Shown: piece by piece, positions 44,341 to 55,606 of the stretch
How the letters are laid out: each line of letters starts with the position of its first letter
Position numbering within the stretch: position 1 is the first letter of the stretch
Source: Harmonia axyridis
Taxonomy: Eukaryota; Arthropoda; Insecta; Coleoptera; Coccinellidae
Assembly (NCBI RefSeq): GCF_914767665.1
Contig: NC_059502.1
Location: forward strand, 4,464,001 to 4,528,000
Direction: 5' to 3'
DNA length: 64,000 nucleotides
The notes under the pieces: model-generated
Databases searched by the model: none
Told to the model about the DNA's origin: nothing
What the model saw: only the letters and a program-made list of their open reading frames with translations
Position numbers and translations under genes: made by a program

Positions 44341-44640
44341 GTCATCCGAAAAACTCCCCTAGCTGAATCATCCCGTTTTCCACGTGGAAATCGAGGGAAG
44401 TTCTTGATAAACGGCCGTCCGAAACTGTAAATAGTTCCCAACAGACAGCGGGCATAGTTTCCAGAAGTTTACTTACGCCTCGCTACTTCCAAGACCGGCC
44501 GAGGCCCCCGGCATCTCGAGCGATTAATTTGTCGCCGGCACGGAGTCACGTATACGTCGCTCGATCGGCCCAGATGATGAGCTGGGGGCTCGTTGGGCGC
44601 TTTTGAACTAGCAAGAACACGCACGAATTGGATAGGGGGA
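44341..44640. other. GC-rich stretch after the candidate exon
   Basis: It could be 3' untranslated sequence. No clear AATAAA signal is seen in it. A minus-strand ORF at 44469-44666 is composition-driven. Confidence 0.3.
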
Positions 44641-45455
44641 AAGCGGTGGAATTTGCAAAAGGGCACAGTTGGGGAAAAAGTGGCCAGTTGGGGAATAAGT
44701 GGTCATTTGGGGAGAAGTGCTCAGTTTGGGGAAAAAGTGGTCAGTTGAGGAATAAGTGGCCACATGAGGAAAATGTGATCAGTTGGGGGAAATGTGTTCA
44801 GTTGGGAAAAGGAGTGGTCAGCTGAGGAAAAGTGGTCAGTAGGGGAGAAGTGGTCTGTAGGGGAAAAGTGGCCAGTTGGGAAAAAGTGGCCAGATGGGGA
44901 ATAAGTGGTCAGTTTGGATAAAAAGTGGTCAGTTTGGGGAAAAAGTGGTCAGTCGGGCAAAAAATAGTCAGTTGAGGAATAAGTGGCCAAATGAGGAAAA
45001 TGTAATCAGTTGGGGAAACGTGTTCAGTTGAGGAAAAGTGTTCAGTTAGGAAAAGGAGTGGTCAGCTAAGGAAAAGTGGTCAGTAGGGGAAAAGTGGTCA
45101 GTAGGGAAAAAGTGGTCAGTAGGGGAAAAGTGGCCAGTTGGGGAAAAAGTGACCATTTGGGGGAAGGAGTGTTCAGTTAAGGAAAAGTGGTTAGTTGGGG
45201 GGAAGCAGTGATCAGTGGAAGAACAAGTAGTCAGTAAGGGAAAAAGTGGTCAATTTGAAAAAAGTGGCCAGTTGAGGAAAAAGTGGCCACATCAGGACGA
45301 ACTAGTCAGTTGGGGAAAGAGTGGCTTATTGCAAAAAAGTGATCAGCTACGTAATAAGTGATTAGTTGGGGAAGTATGGACAAGTCGAGAAAAGAGTGGA
45401 AAAAAGAGCCAAATACGCAAATAGAGAAAAATGCCCAGTTTGAAGAAGACTGTTC
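44641..45455. repeat. Degenerate minisatellite, unit about 19-20 bp, array 1
   Basis: About 40 units vary on AGTTGGGGAAAAAGTGGTC. Variants include GGCC for GGTC, AGTAGGGG, and ATGTGTTC. Units lose regularity toward 45450. ORFs within it are repeat translations only. Confidence 0.95.
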
Positions 45456-46545
45456 AGATTGAAAATAGTTGCTTTTTATGAAAAAGTATTCTAACTTATT
45501 TTTGTCCATCTGTGAAATGACGGGTTGAAAATAAAGAATTGGATAAACAGCGTACAATTAGGATGGAGCTTCCTATTGAAAGATTAATGGATAGTTGAGG
45601 AAAAAGTGAGTATTTTGGAAGAATAATCAAAAGTAGGAGAATAAATTGGAAAATAGAAGAAATTCAGTTAGCTGTTTGAACAGTGAAAAGTAAGGAAAAT
45701 GAAGCTCCCATCCAGAGAAGCAATGGTCATTGGTTTTAATATTCGACTTGGCGCTGTTTCTAAGTTGTGAACTAGAAATGCAGCAAAAATCGATCCAGAT
45801 AGTTAGCTCTCAGATAAATCGATACATAAAACACAAATAAAAAAGAATGAACTTCAGAACGAATTGCACAGAACGGATAAATTATTCATCGACTTCAGTT
45901 GCAGCAACCAGTACTTATATCCGACCTTAACAAATCGAAAAAAAATAATATCCTCATTCTAATTTTCCCCAATTATACGTCATAACGGTGGAGGTGCTGT
46001 GTAATACATAATATTTACCCGACAAATCAACTACTGAATCACGATTTGTCATTTCACCTTGGTGAACGAAATTATTGGTCATCAAATGGACTGGTCACCT
46101 TGAGACTTTTAATTTTCATAATGGGTAGGGTCTGCTAGATTGCTATTGTTCAAAATTCAAATGTTAGATCGACAATGGGCGTTAGCCAGGCATGAAATAT
46201 ATGAGATATCGCTTAATAAGGCTCAGCGAATGCCTGCAGTATCATTTGGAGGAGAATTTTTATTGCCTCTTAATGAATTATACTTTCGGGGTTCTGATTG
46301 GAGTTCGTAGGAACTTTCCTGATGATATGGGATAGCCTTTGTTTTCGATGGTTGTTTTTGGTTTATTTTCGAGACTGAACTCTTGAATCGTTCCAGTTAA
46401 TCATTGAATTTTGGATCGTTATGATTCATTCAGGCAAATTATAGGTTTTTCAATAGATTGAAGAAGTCTATTCTCAAAGTGGAGGAAAAAGAAGAATATT
46501 GATTCGTGATAATTTGTTTCAGTTAACTTCTTTTCTAATTTCCAA
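45456..46545. other. AT-rich spacer between the two minisatellite arrays
   Basis: Stray unit-like words (AGTTGAGGAAAAAGTG near 45594) continue to about 45700. The rest has no gene or repeat I recognise. Confidence 0.45.
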
Positions 46546-46830
46546 ATGTGACAGTTGGGGAAAAAGTGTTCAGTTGGGGAAAAGTGGTCAGTTGGGGAAA
46601 AGTGTTCAGTTAAGAGAAAAGTGGTCAAATAGGAAAAAAGTGGCCAGTTTGAGGAAAGAGTGGCCAGTTGGGAAGAAAGTATACAATTTGGGGAAAAGAT
46701 GTAAGTTCGGAAAAGGAGTGTTCATTTGAGAAAAAGTGGTCAGTTGGGGAAAAATGGCCACTTGAAGAAAAAGTGGCCAGTTGAGGAAAAAGTGGTCAGT
46801 TGGGGGAACAAATGATCATTTGAAGAATTC
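46546..46830. repeat. Minisatellite array 2, same unit
   Basis: About 14 units of the CAGTTGGGGAAAAAGTG type, including GTTCAGTTGGGGAAAAGTGG. It is clearly the same family as the array 1.1 kb upstream. Confidence 0.95.
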
Positions 46831-47489
46831 GCTTTGAAGAACATGTATCTAACTGTTACGTAGGTACATCATTAACGATGATTCTATGAGATGTGAGAAA
46901 CCAATACAATTATGTGTGAGATGTCTATTCCGTGTTTCATGGTCTGGCAACGATAGTAAACGACTAGACATGTCTTTGAGACATTTCCCTCATCAAGTTA
47001 CACAACTGTCAGCTCCGGGAACCAGAACACTCTGACATGTCATGAATTTTCCCTCATGATACGTTGTTGAGTAAATTGTGTAGTCATTAGCAAAATCAAC
47101 GTTCGAAACCAATTACCGTGAATATAGATTCAGAGTATGATATCGGCTGGGATCTTTGAACAAACAATGCAGTAGCTAGTTGTATCTCTTTGTCAACATC
47201 TCGATTGCGTAACCGACCAATCAGCAGACTATGTTTGCGCGCAGCGCTCTGGGGATTGACAAAATTGAACAGACTGTAATTGATGAAAAAATATTTTTAT
47301 TCTTTGTGACATTTTCGATGGAATCTCAGGATTATGCTGAAAACAAACAGCTTCTTACTAGTTAATGAGCGATAATACGAAGTCGAAATAATTGGATTCC
47401 ATCAGAACAAAAATAACTCAGTATCATAACTCAAAAACTAGTGAGAAACTGATTTTTTCGAGATAACGATAAGGTTCTATTAACACATT
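46831..47489. other. No gene recognised
   Basis: AT-rich with mixed composition. No long ORF. Confidence 0.4.
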
Positions 47490-48125
47490 AACAGGGTCTT
47501 TTTAGTCTTTTTAGTTCCCGGCCACTCGTGAATCAGAGGAAATGAGGAGGCCAACACACTTGCCAGAAAAGGAGCACAAACTCCTTTCATCGGTCCGGAA
47601 CCTTTCTGTGGTGTAGACAAATGCACCTACAAGAAAGAGTTTCAGGAAAAAGAGGTAACCGAAAGAGAAAAACTCTGGCGGAATCTTCCTGGTCTGGATA
47701 ACTCCAAAAAATTTCGTCGTAACTTTAACTCTACAAGATCCAAGAAGTATCTGGATCTTAGTAGGAATATGTTACAACTCCTCACTGGATTCCTCACAAG
47801 GTATTGCCGCCTTAGGAAACACCTCATGAGAATGGGTCTAACAGAAAATGACGAGTGCAGATTCTGTGGGGAGGGGGAAGAAACTCCGGATCAACTAGTG
47901 ACGGAATGCCTCGCCATCGCTAGCCAACGAAAAACCTGCCTTGGACAAGAAACTCATAGAAGTGAGGAATTTGCCTCCTTGAAGCCATCCCAGATATTGG
48001 AGTTTATCAGAACTTTGGAACTGAAAGGCGAGCTGTGGATCATGTTATGGAGAGAAAAGCTCTGATGGAGAGCGCAATAAACCATTAGGTCGCAGTGAAA
48101 CGTAACCATCCGTAATTAAATCTAA
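47490..48125 (+). pseudogene. Non-LTR retrotransposon 3' part, best preserved copy
   Basis: Frames read PGHS.IRGNEEANTLARKGAQ (RNase H end), IGPEPFCGVDKCTYKKEFQE, and an open part 47769-48065. That part holds LLTGFLTRYCRLRKHLMRMG, CRFCGEGEETPDQLVTECLAI and a WREKL end. A frameshift separates the halves. The 3' end GCGCAATAAACCATTAGGTC parallels 19620 and 2880. 5'-truncated, dead. Confidence 0.85.
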
Positions 48126-49004
48126 TATAATCTAAGGTTCTACTGAATGAGCAAAACAATACTCAATAACTACTGCGCTGACAAATGCAGTCAATAATTG
48201 AATAATGTAATAAATAACTTATGTACAAAAATATACATGCAATAGTGACCACATCATCAACCAGTATTTGGTCTAATGAGTGGAAAGAACCACGAAGCCT
48301 TTAACAAAAGGCAAATATATCTCAGTGTAGTTGCGTCGCGTGAACTCAGGCGCATGAGCCTTTTATTTTCGATTTACAATGAATTTTCATAAAGTGAACA
48401 CCAAGTCAATACGATTTTTGTTGATTTACAAAGTTCTTATTTATATTTTATAACCTCAATCAAGAATATCAATTTTATCCCTGCTTCTCATCATCGAACC
48501 AATCCAACGCCAACAGACCGTGCGTAAACGCAGTCTCCCAGCACAGCCGACGACTTCTCTCATCTTGACGTGACAGACCGACGACCGTAACACGTTCCCC
48601 GAACGGCGAAATTGATTCTGCATACGGCAGGATCGCGGTCGGCCCTGAAAGCCGCAACCAGGCTTGCTCTCGCCGACGAAAACACGTAGCGACACACACA
48701 CACGACGCACGCACACGGACAGACAGACACACATGTCTCCCTAATTAGCAATTAGGCCCGGTTTGCATCCGTCATCAGGCCAACATCGAAACATTCCGAT
48801 GAAATGCTAATTATCGGGCTTATAAGCCGTGATGGATTGGAGAGGTGTGATTGATGGTTTTCGGTTTGAGAGGGGGTGGGGGGAGATATGAAGAGGGGGG
48901 TTGATTGGAGTCTGATCGCCAATCGTATGTAAAATCTGAGTTAAGGGTCGGAGTAATGATTGGAGTTTGGTTGGACGTTAGAATTAAGGATTCACGGCTT
49001 GGCT
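48126..49004. other. Unique stretch with GC-rich centre (48480-48900)
   Basis: It contains a purine/pyrimidine and CA-rich run near 48690-48735 and homeodomain-site-like words (CTAATTAGCAATTAGG at 48741-48756, GCTAATTATCGGG near 48809). ORFs open on the minus strand are composition-driven. It looks like a conserved non-coding candidate (inference). Confidence 0.35.
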
Positions 49005-49575
49005 TGATATTCAAGCTGCTTGGCTTGAGCTTGACTTGAAATCAACTCAAGTTCAGGTCAAATAGTAGTTTTTCTGTGTTATTCAAGTACTTAATGAATA
49101 AATACATGACTTGACATTGAAAAACTACTATTTCACTTGAACTTGAGTTGATTTCAACTCGAGCTCAAGCCTAGTTGCTTAAATATTAAGCCAAGTAGAT
49201 TGAATCTCAAGTCAAGTAGTAGTTGAATCTCAAGTCAAGTAGTAGGTTTTAAATGTTAAGTCAAGTATTTGTATTTATTTATTAAGTGCTTAACATTGAA
49301 AACCTGCTACTTGACTTGAGATTCGACTACTATTTGGCTTGAGATTCAAGCTACTTGGCTTAATATTCAAGCAACTACTAGGCTTGAGCTTGACTTGGAA
49401 TCAACTCAAGTTCAAGTCGAGAAGTAGTTTTTCAATGACAAGCCAAGTATTTACTTCTTAAGTACTTGACTTAACATTGAAAAACTTCTACTTGATTTGA
49501 ACTTGAGTTGATTTCAAGTTAAGTTTAAGATAAGTAGCTTGAATATAAAGTCAAGAAGCTTCAATATAAAGCTAA
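49005..49575. repeat. Three consecutive palindromic units (CTTGAGCTTGACTTG type)
   Basis: Unit 1 is about 49005-49185, unit 2 about 49196-49370, unit 3 about 49376-49555. Each has two complementary arms around an AT-rich centre related to AAGTATTTATTTATTAAGTAC. In unit 1 CTTGACTTGAAATCAACTCAAG is mirrored by CTTGAGTTGATTTCAACTCGAG. Arm lengths are roughly 55-65 bp with scattered mismatches. No coding capacity. Confidence 0.85.
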
Positions 49576-49582
49576 CTGGTTC

Positions 49583-49742
49583 TCGAGACTATGGCAGTGA
49601 CGAAAAAAGTGACGGAACAACTGAGAGTAACTCAAAGAGCCATGGAAAGGACTATGCTGGGTGTGAGCTTGAGAGACAGAATTCCAAACTGCCAAGTACC
49701 TAGAAGAACTGGAGTAACCGACATCATGGATTGAGTGGCTTA
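49583..49742 (+). pseudogene. Non-LTR retrotransposon tail fragment
   Basis: The plus strand reads ETMAVTKKVTEQLRVTQRAM, then ERTMLGVSLRDRIPN and TGVTDIMD, the same C-terminal motif as at 3200-3765. It is a short clean piece between the palindrome array and a host exon. Confidence 0.85.
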
Positions 49743-49844
49743 CTGTGTCCTTACGCCACCCCATAGGTGAAAATTGGTAAAGTATTCTTCTGGCAGCGTT
49801 TTATTGAATCTCAGCATTGTGATTTTTGAAAAAAAAATACTTAC

Positions 49845-50017
49845 GGGTGCAGAGGTCGGTGTTAGCGCGGCGTTATTCGGATCGGACGCCGTGCCTTCGC
49901 TCTGCGCAGCTGTCCCCGCACGGTAGTGGCTCAGAATGCACGTGATGAGTCCAAGTGTCACCGTCAACGCTACACTGGAGACGATGATGCTCACGACAAC
50001 TCCCCACTTGTCCAATG
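49845..50017 (-). CDS. Internal exon of a host membrane protein gene
   Basis: This is the best host exon in the window. On the minus strand the acceptor is TTTTTTTGCAG ending at 50018 and the donor GTAAGT begins at 49844. The 173-bp exon completes a split codon with two bases, then reads 57 codons: LDKWGVVVSIIVSSVALTVT, LGLITCILSHYR, AGTAAQSEG and ALTPTSAP. The WGVV...ITCIL run is one predicted membrane span of about 22-24 residues. It is followed by a basic HYR and a polar Ser/Thr/Ala-rich tail, as at a type I membrane protein's cytoplasmic border. Codons end in C or G, unlike the repeats. I cannot name the gene. Confidence 0.7.
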
Positions 50018-50019
50018 CT

Positions 50020-50859
50020 GCAAAAAAAACGCACCAATTATCATCAGATATCGATCAGAATTGATAAATCAATAATCGAAATAGTTTGAGCTACTGCATC
50101 ATAGATGGCGAGCTACAGTGACTCAATAGAAAACAGTGGGGACACAAGTGGTCCTGTTATTGATTGGATGCCGGTTTCTGAGCCTAAATATATCAATTCA
50201 AAATGTAATGCCCATTTCATGTTTCATTGTTTCTTCGGAAATAAATTCACCGCATAGAAACTATTATTTTAAAATCGTCCCTAAAACAAATCCAAGTTTG
50301 ATCCAAGCTTTACCCAAACGCAACTCTGAATCTTTCCGTTAGCGTGAGCTGAAGCCTAGACTAGACGCGTCGGAATGACAAAAAGGCATCGGTTTCATCT
50401 GTTTACGAGACGTTCAACAAGGTGTGACGAAGGGGACGGTATAAAAACAGCCGAAATTCCTCTTTTCTAAGATATCGCGTTTCAAGGAGAAGCATCGGGC
50501 CAATCAATCAGCCATTAGGCCCGAATTTAACTTGTCAAATGCAGGTTTCGGTTATCCGAGACGTCTGCGACTTGTTTGTTTATGAATTAGCGTCGATTTA
50601 TTATTTTCATTAATGAACGTCTGGGAATTGTTTGGGGGGAAAAACAATGTAACGAGATGAATGAATTTTCGAGATGAAACCTGAAAGGATTTATTTACGG
50701 CGTGGTTAGAATTTTATGTCTAATTCATTTATTTTGTAGTGAGTTTGTCTGGCCGAGAGGTGGCGTTATGGGCTTCGCGCCACAATTTAATGCTGCCCTG
50801 GCGGGTTTAAGAGAACCGCGTTGACCGATTCATCGTCAACCTCTTGCTTCATGAAAATT
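50020..50859. other. Unique intronic or upstream sequence
   Basis: It is repeat-free. GC-richer blocks at 50350-50570 and 50740-50830 include a homeobox-site-like TTATTATTTTCATTAATG near 50598. On the minus strand this would be the intron upstream of the 49845-50017 exon. Confidence 0.4.
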
Positions 50860-51200
50860 TTAAATTGAAATTTGGAAAAAAAAAACCTAATTTTTACTAT
50901 TAAATCGTTATAACTCTTATAATATTGGCCACAGCACCCTCAAACGTAATCGTTTTCCATAGACCGAGATTTGATCTTAGGCACATCGAAGATTCAATTT
51001 CGTATCTTGCCTCAAGGGGAGTTGGCAGCATCGAGAATATTCTTAAAATGTCGTTGTAAATGTCAGTTTTCAGCTTATAATTTCTAATTTGATGGATTTA
51101 TCGCTAAACTTCATGAAATTAAACTATGCTATTTATATAAATGACGTCTAAGGCTCTTTCTGATTTCTACATATTACTAATCTGTTGACGGATTTTTGTC
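50860..51200. repeat. Dispersed repeat R2, second copy
   Basis: AATCGTTATAACTCTTATAA, CAAACGTAATCGTTTTCC, CCTCAAGGGGAGTTGGCAGC and GATGGATTTATCGCTAAAC parallel 5860-6070 in order. Confidence 0.65.
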
Positions 51201-51987
51201 ACAAGGGGTCCAAGTAAATTTCATTAAAATTTTGTTGATATTTTGGTTCATTGTATTTTTATCGACTAGTAATCGTTAGCGCATGTTTTATAATAATTTG
51301 TGAAAAATTTGATTCGATCTTGTAGAACCCATAGTATATTCTTCTGCGTACCAATCCGGCTGATCCCCGAATACCAACGTACCAAAAATACCAACGCCGA
51401 CCGTCTGGCCCAAGTCTGAACCTACGACCCGACCCAAAGCATCGATGCACCTTATTATATCATCTCACCCGCGCCAGCAACAAGACCAAACTGCACTCTC
51501 TGGTCTGGCATCGTCCGAGATCGCCATCAATTCTCTTAAGTGCATCTCTCCGAAAAAACGTGTTTTGCAGCCTCCCCGTCTTCGGGACGTCCCTGGCCGT
51601 CGTCTGACATTGAAATGACGTCCCGTGCACACGAGCAAAATAAAACCCGAATTTTATTTTGTCTGGCCCGGTCAACCTGCTGTTATATGCAAATATGCGA
51701 CTGTTGTTGCCTCCGCGCTGAGACTGGAAAAAAGGAGCAAAAAAGCGATGACTTGAAGTTCGTTCATACGCCAATTGCGCATTCGTAGCCGGCAGAATTG
51801 GATATTGGTATATGTGGGGTCTAAGGGAGCAATTGCAACTTGAATGAATGAAAACCAAGAGCTTCTGATTTCACTTCCGAGCATACATTTTTTTCTTACA
51901 TTCTGCTTGATTTTGTATGGTTTTAACTTTGCTTTTTATATGAACTGTTTTATGCAGCTTGGAATTGATATTCTTTTCAATGTGTTA
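51201..51987. other. Unique stretch, GC-rich at 51420-51740
   Basis: ORFs on both strands overlap in the GC-rich part (132 codons on the minus strand at 51460-51858), with no family recognised. No splice pair stood out. Confidence 0.35.
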
Positions 51988-52764
51988 CTAAATTGGCATT
52001 ACTGTTCAAGATGGCGACCGATTTAACAGCTGTCAAGTGATTTATTCTCAGTTTGGTTTGGAAATTCATCATAAATAGACTCACGCCTGAACGACGCTTG
52101 CAATTTTATTTCGAAAATAATGGTTCTGTGCGGAATACGTATCGCGCACTACGTCCATTTTATCTTGTTTAGCGATGAAGCGCACTTCTGGTTGAATGGC
52201 TACGTCAACAAACAAAACTTCCGCATTTGGAGTGAAGCTAATCCTCAAGTTTATGTCGAAACACCGTTACATCCAGAAAAAGTGACAGTTTGGTGCGCTT
52301 TATGGGCTGGTGGAATCATTGGTCCGTACTTCCTCAAAAACGATGATGGCCAGAACGTTACAGTCAATGGTGATCGGTATAGAGCCATGATTACTAACTT
52401 TTTGATTTCTGAATTGAACAACCATGATGTCCAGGAGCTGTGGTTCCAACAAGACGGCGCAACATGTCACACAGCTCGTGCCACAATCGATTTATCGAAA
52501 GACACGTTTGGTGACCGCCTAATTTCACGTTTTGGACCTGTGAATTGGCCTCCAAGATCTTGTGATTTAACACCGCTAGACTACTTTCTGTGGGGCTATG
52601 TAAAGTCATTGGTCTATGCGGATAAGCCACAAACCCTTGACCATTTGGAAGACAACATTCGCCGTGTTATTGCCGATATATGGCCACAAATGTTGGAAAA
52701 AGTCATCGAAAATTCGTTGTTTTATTGCAATTTAAAGTTCTATAGCCCTACAAAAAACACCCTC
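51988..52764 (+). mobile_element. Family A transposon, 5'-truncated copy A11
   Basis: The left terminal repeat is missing (it starts at TTGGCATTACTGTTC). The right end is normal with TA (52765-52766). The ORF from 52120 is open across the catalytic blocks but runs into a deletion of about 130 bp after KVIEN (near 52714). It therefore ends in terminal-repeat sequence at 52779. The ATG of the stub is ATA. Confidence 0.92.
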
Positions 52765-52766
52765 TA

Positions 52767-53367
52767 CCAACATTTTTGAGATATACGTTATTATAATGTT
52801 GATACTTTGAAACTCAACGAGTGTATCAGTAGAAGTGCAAATTTCTAAAGCTCAATAAATCATATAAACGGAGTACTCTGCAGCAAAAAATGTTGATATT
52901 CATCTAATTAAAAAATAGATATTTGAAAATTTTCAATGTTAGTACATTATCTTCCTGTAACGGTTCGTCATTGCTTTTGTGGAAGTAATAAATCTGTTCG
53001 AGAAATTCTACGAACACAGGAAAACACTAGGAGCACTCTCGTTCACCTACCATTCCAACATCCTAAACATGCCAGAACAGACCTCGATTGTTTCACCTTA
53101 AGAGGCCTCATTATCGTGAAAATGCTAATTCGTTCGTTTCAATCGTCGTGTACGAAAAGAACTGAGGCCATTGTAATTACGAAAGCAATAATTGCATTTT
53201 CATGTAGTACAATTCGATAACCTCAATTTGACCGATATGTTTTTGCCTTTTGCGTGTGTATTACATTGGAGTAACAGGCTATCGTTTTTTCCAAATGTCT
53301 GTAGTTTTTGAATTCTGAGACGGAAATGGTCTCAAACTACTTTGGATGACTCATAAAGAATTGAATG
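52767..53367. other. No gene recognised
   Basis: The ORF at 52936-53220 (94 codons, plus) has no motif. The rest is AT-rich. Confidence 0.35.
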
Positions 53368-53586
53368 AAATAAAATAGACGTAGTGCGCGATACGTATTC
53401 CGCACAGAACCATTATTTTCGAAATAAAATTGCACTCTTTGCAAGCGTTGTTAAGGCGTGAGTCTATCCATGATAAATTGCCAAACCAAACTGAGAATAA
53501 ATCACTTGACAACTGTTAAATCCGTCGCCATCTCGAACAGTAATGCCCACTTAAATTTATATACATCGAAAAAAAAAAACACCCAT
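53368..53586 (-). mobile_element. Family A transposon, 5' fragment A12
   Basis: It runs from the left terminal repeat (complement, CACCCAT then TA at 53587-53588) through the N-terminal stub, and breaks off at AAATAAAATAGACG. That is the position of the family-wide internal deletion junction. Confidence 0.9.
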
Positions 53587-53599
53587 TATAAAGTTCTAC

Positions 53600-53895
53600 A
53601 TATAATTTTAATAGGAAAACATGGTTTTACGGCAGGGTTTATAAGCAAAAAGTCTTCCAGGTACATCTCCCATCAAGCCTTGGATCTGTTTTTCGGTACA
53701 AAAGGTATGTTGTGAGCCTTCAACCAATTCTGAGTATCACATGTATAATGATGCGAAGCAAAGTCCAGCCGTAACATATCATTTTGAGCATGATTCTGGT
53801 GTATGAAATTAACCAATTTTACTTCATTATCAGAAGTCAGCCCAACACAACAGTCCAAATAGAAACGATAAATAAATTCAACGGCAAAGACCATT
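53600..53895 (-). pseudogene. Possible Tc1-type transposase fragment
   Basis: The minus strand ORF reads NHAQNDMLRLDFASHHYTCD, then TQNWLKAHNIPFVPKNRSKA. The WL....IPFVPK phrase resembles the stretch before the third acid in one group of Tc1-like elements. No other block is present. Confidence 0.35.
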
Positions 53896-53899
53896 CACA

Positions 53900-54818
53900 A
53901 AAAGAAGAAGAACGCTACAATCACAGATCGCAACTCATAAAATTGCCGAGTCCAGTCCTGCGTCCGCCTCCCGGACAATGTATAAAGCCGAAGCGTTTTT
54001 AAAATAGCCACAATTTGGACGGCAATTTGTTTTATTAATTTTCCGTACGCTAATTAAGATTTAAGAAGCCGGAGAGATTCTTTACGACCAGATAGCATCT
54101 GTAAGGTAGGCTCCTCATCGGGCTCTCTCGGTCCCATAGGCTGTAGGTCGGCTTGGAAACAGGCCCTGATAAAAATCAGCGGATCAGTCATATTTTGGGC
54201 AGCGAAGAAACTGGTAGCCCAAGAACATGGCACGTAATTTATCGTTATTTTTTTGAGACATATAAACCTACTCTTTTCTTGTCCCGGTGGATGTAAATCA
54301 GTTTATTGCTGTTATCTGTGACGTATCAGCATCCACAGAGTTGGCCTTGGGTGCATATGATCTTTTTGATGCTTAATGAGCGATGGTTTTAGAAGAAAGG
54401 AGATGTAGGAGTAGGTATGAGAAAAAAATGAGATCACTGACGAGATTTTAAGACGTTTTGATCACTCGTTCATTCGAGCGAACTATTGCGCCTACAGGTG
54501 GTACTGTCTTGTTAAAACCACATATATCTAGATTTTCTCAACATCAACCAAAAAAAAATCATTTAACATTGTTCTGTATCCTGCTAGTACCAAATCTATA
54601 TTCTCTTATGTGAGTCCATGTTTGTCGTACTGGTAGTCTGGTAGTATCGTGTGAAAAAATTACTTTTAAATTTGTCTACAATATGACGAACTGTATAATG
54701 TCCATGATTTTTTTTTTTAATTTCTCTCTTTCTATTATTAAATATGTAAGAAATGTCAAAAGAAGATGCAGTCTTAACAATGCCATTTTAGGAATTCAGT
54801 GAATTAGAGAAAATAATG
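53900..54818. other. No gene recognised; GC-richer 54060-54220
   Basis: It includes CCGTACGCTAATTAAG near 54041 and a unique GC-richer block. No ORF of note. Confidence 0.35.
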
Positions 54819-54820
54819 TA

Positions 54821-55604
54821 ACGGGTGTTTTTTTTCTAGGTAAATAACTTTAAGTTGGCATTACTGTCCAAGATGGCGACCGATTTAACAGTTGTCAAGT
54901 GATTTATTCTCAGTTTGGTTTGGCAATTCATCATGAATAGAATCACGCCTGAACAACGCTTGCAACTAGTGAGTGCAATTTTATTACGACCATAAGGGTT
55001 CTGTGCGGAATAAGTATCGCGCACTACGTCCATTTTATTTTGTTTAGCGATGGAGCGCACTTCTGGTTGAATGGCTACGTCAACAAACAAAACTGCCGCA
55101 TTTGGAGTGAAGCTAATCCTCATTCCTGAATTGAACAACCATGATGTCCAGGAGCTGTGGTTCCAACAGGACGGCGCAACATGTCACACAGCTCGTGCCA
55201 CAACCGATTTATTGAAAGACACGTTTGGTGACCGCCTAATTTCACGTTTTGGACCTGTGAATTGGCCTCCAAGATCTTGTGATTTAACCGCTAGACTACT
55301 TTCTGTGGGGCTATGTAAAGTCATTGATCTATGCGGATAAGCCACAAACCCTTGACTATTTGGAAGACAACGTTCGCCGTGTTATTGCCGATGTACGACC
55401 ACAAATCTTGATAAAAGTCATCGAAAATTGAAGGTCCAGATTGGACTACATCCGAGCCAGCCGTGGCGGTCATAGGCCAGAAATCATTTTTGAAATGTAA
55501 TGCCACAAGATTATCTTGCGGATAAATAAAATTCATGTCAATCGAATAATCAATCGTTGTTTTATTGCACTTTAAAGTTCTATAGCTCTAAAAAAAACAA
55601 CCTT
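54821..55604 (+). mobile_element. Family A transposon, copy A13 with second internal deletion
   Basis: It is 784 bp, with TA at 54819-54820 and 55605-55606. Besides the common deletion it lost about 160 bp between AATCCTCA and TTCCTGAATTG (near 55121). ACACCGCTAG became ACCGCTAG, and TGG after VIEN became TGA. The catalytic frame is dead. Confidence 0.93.
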
Positions 55605-55606
55605 TA

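Noticed and set aside
44628..44825. Repetitive protein (GKSGQLGNKW...) encoded by the minisatellite
   Set aside because: It is only the translation of the DNA repeat. Stops interrupt it and no start or splice context supports it.
44641..45455. G-quadruplex potential of the GGGG runs in the minisatellite
   Set aside because: The GGGG runs are spaced by about 15 or more bases, too far for a typical quadruplex.
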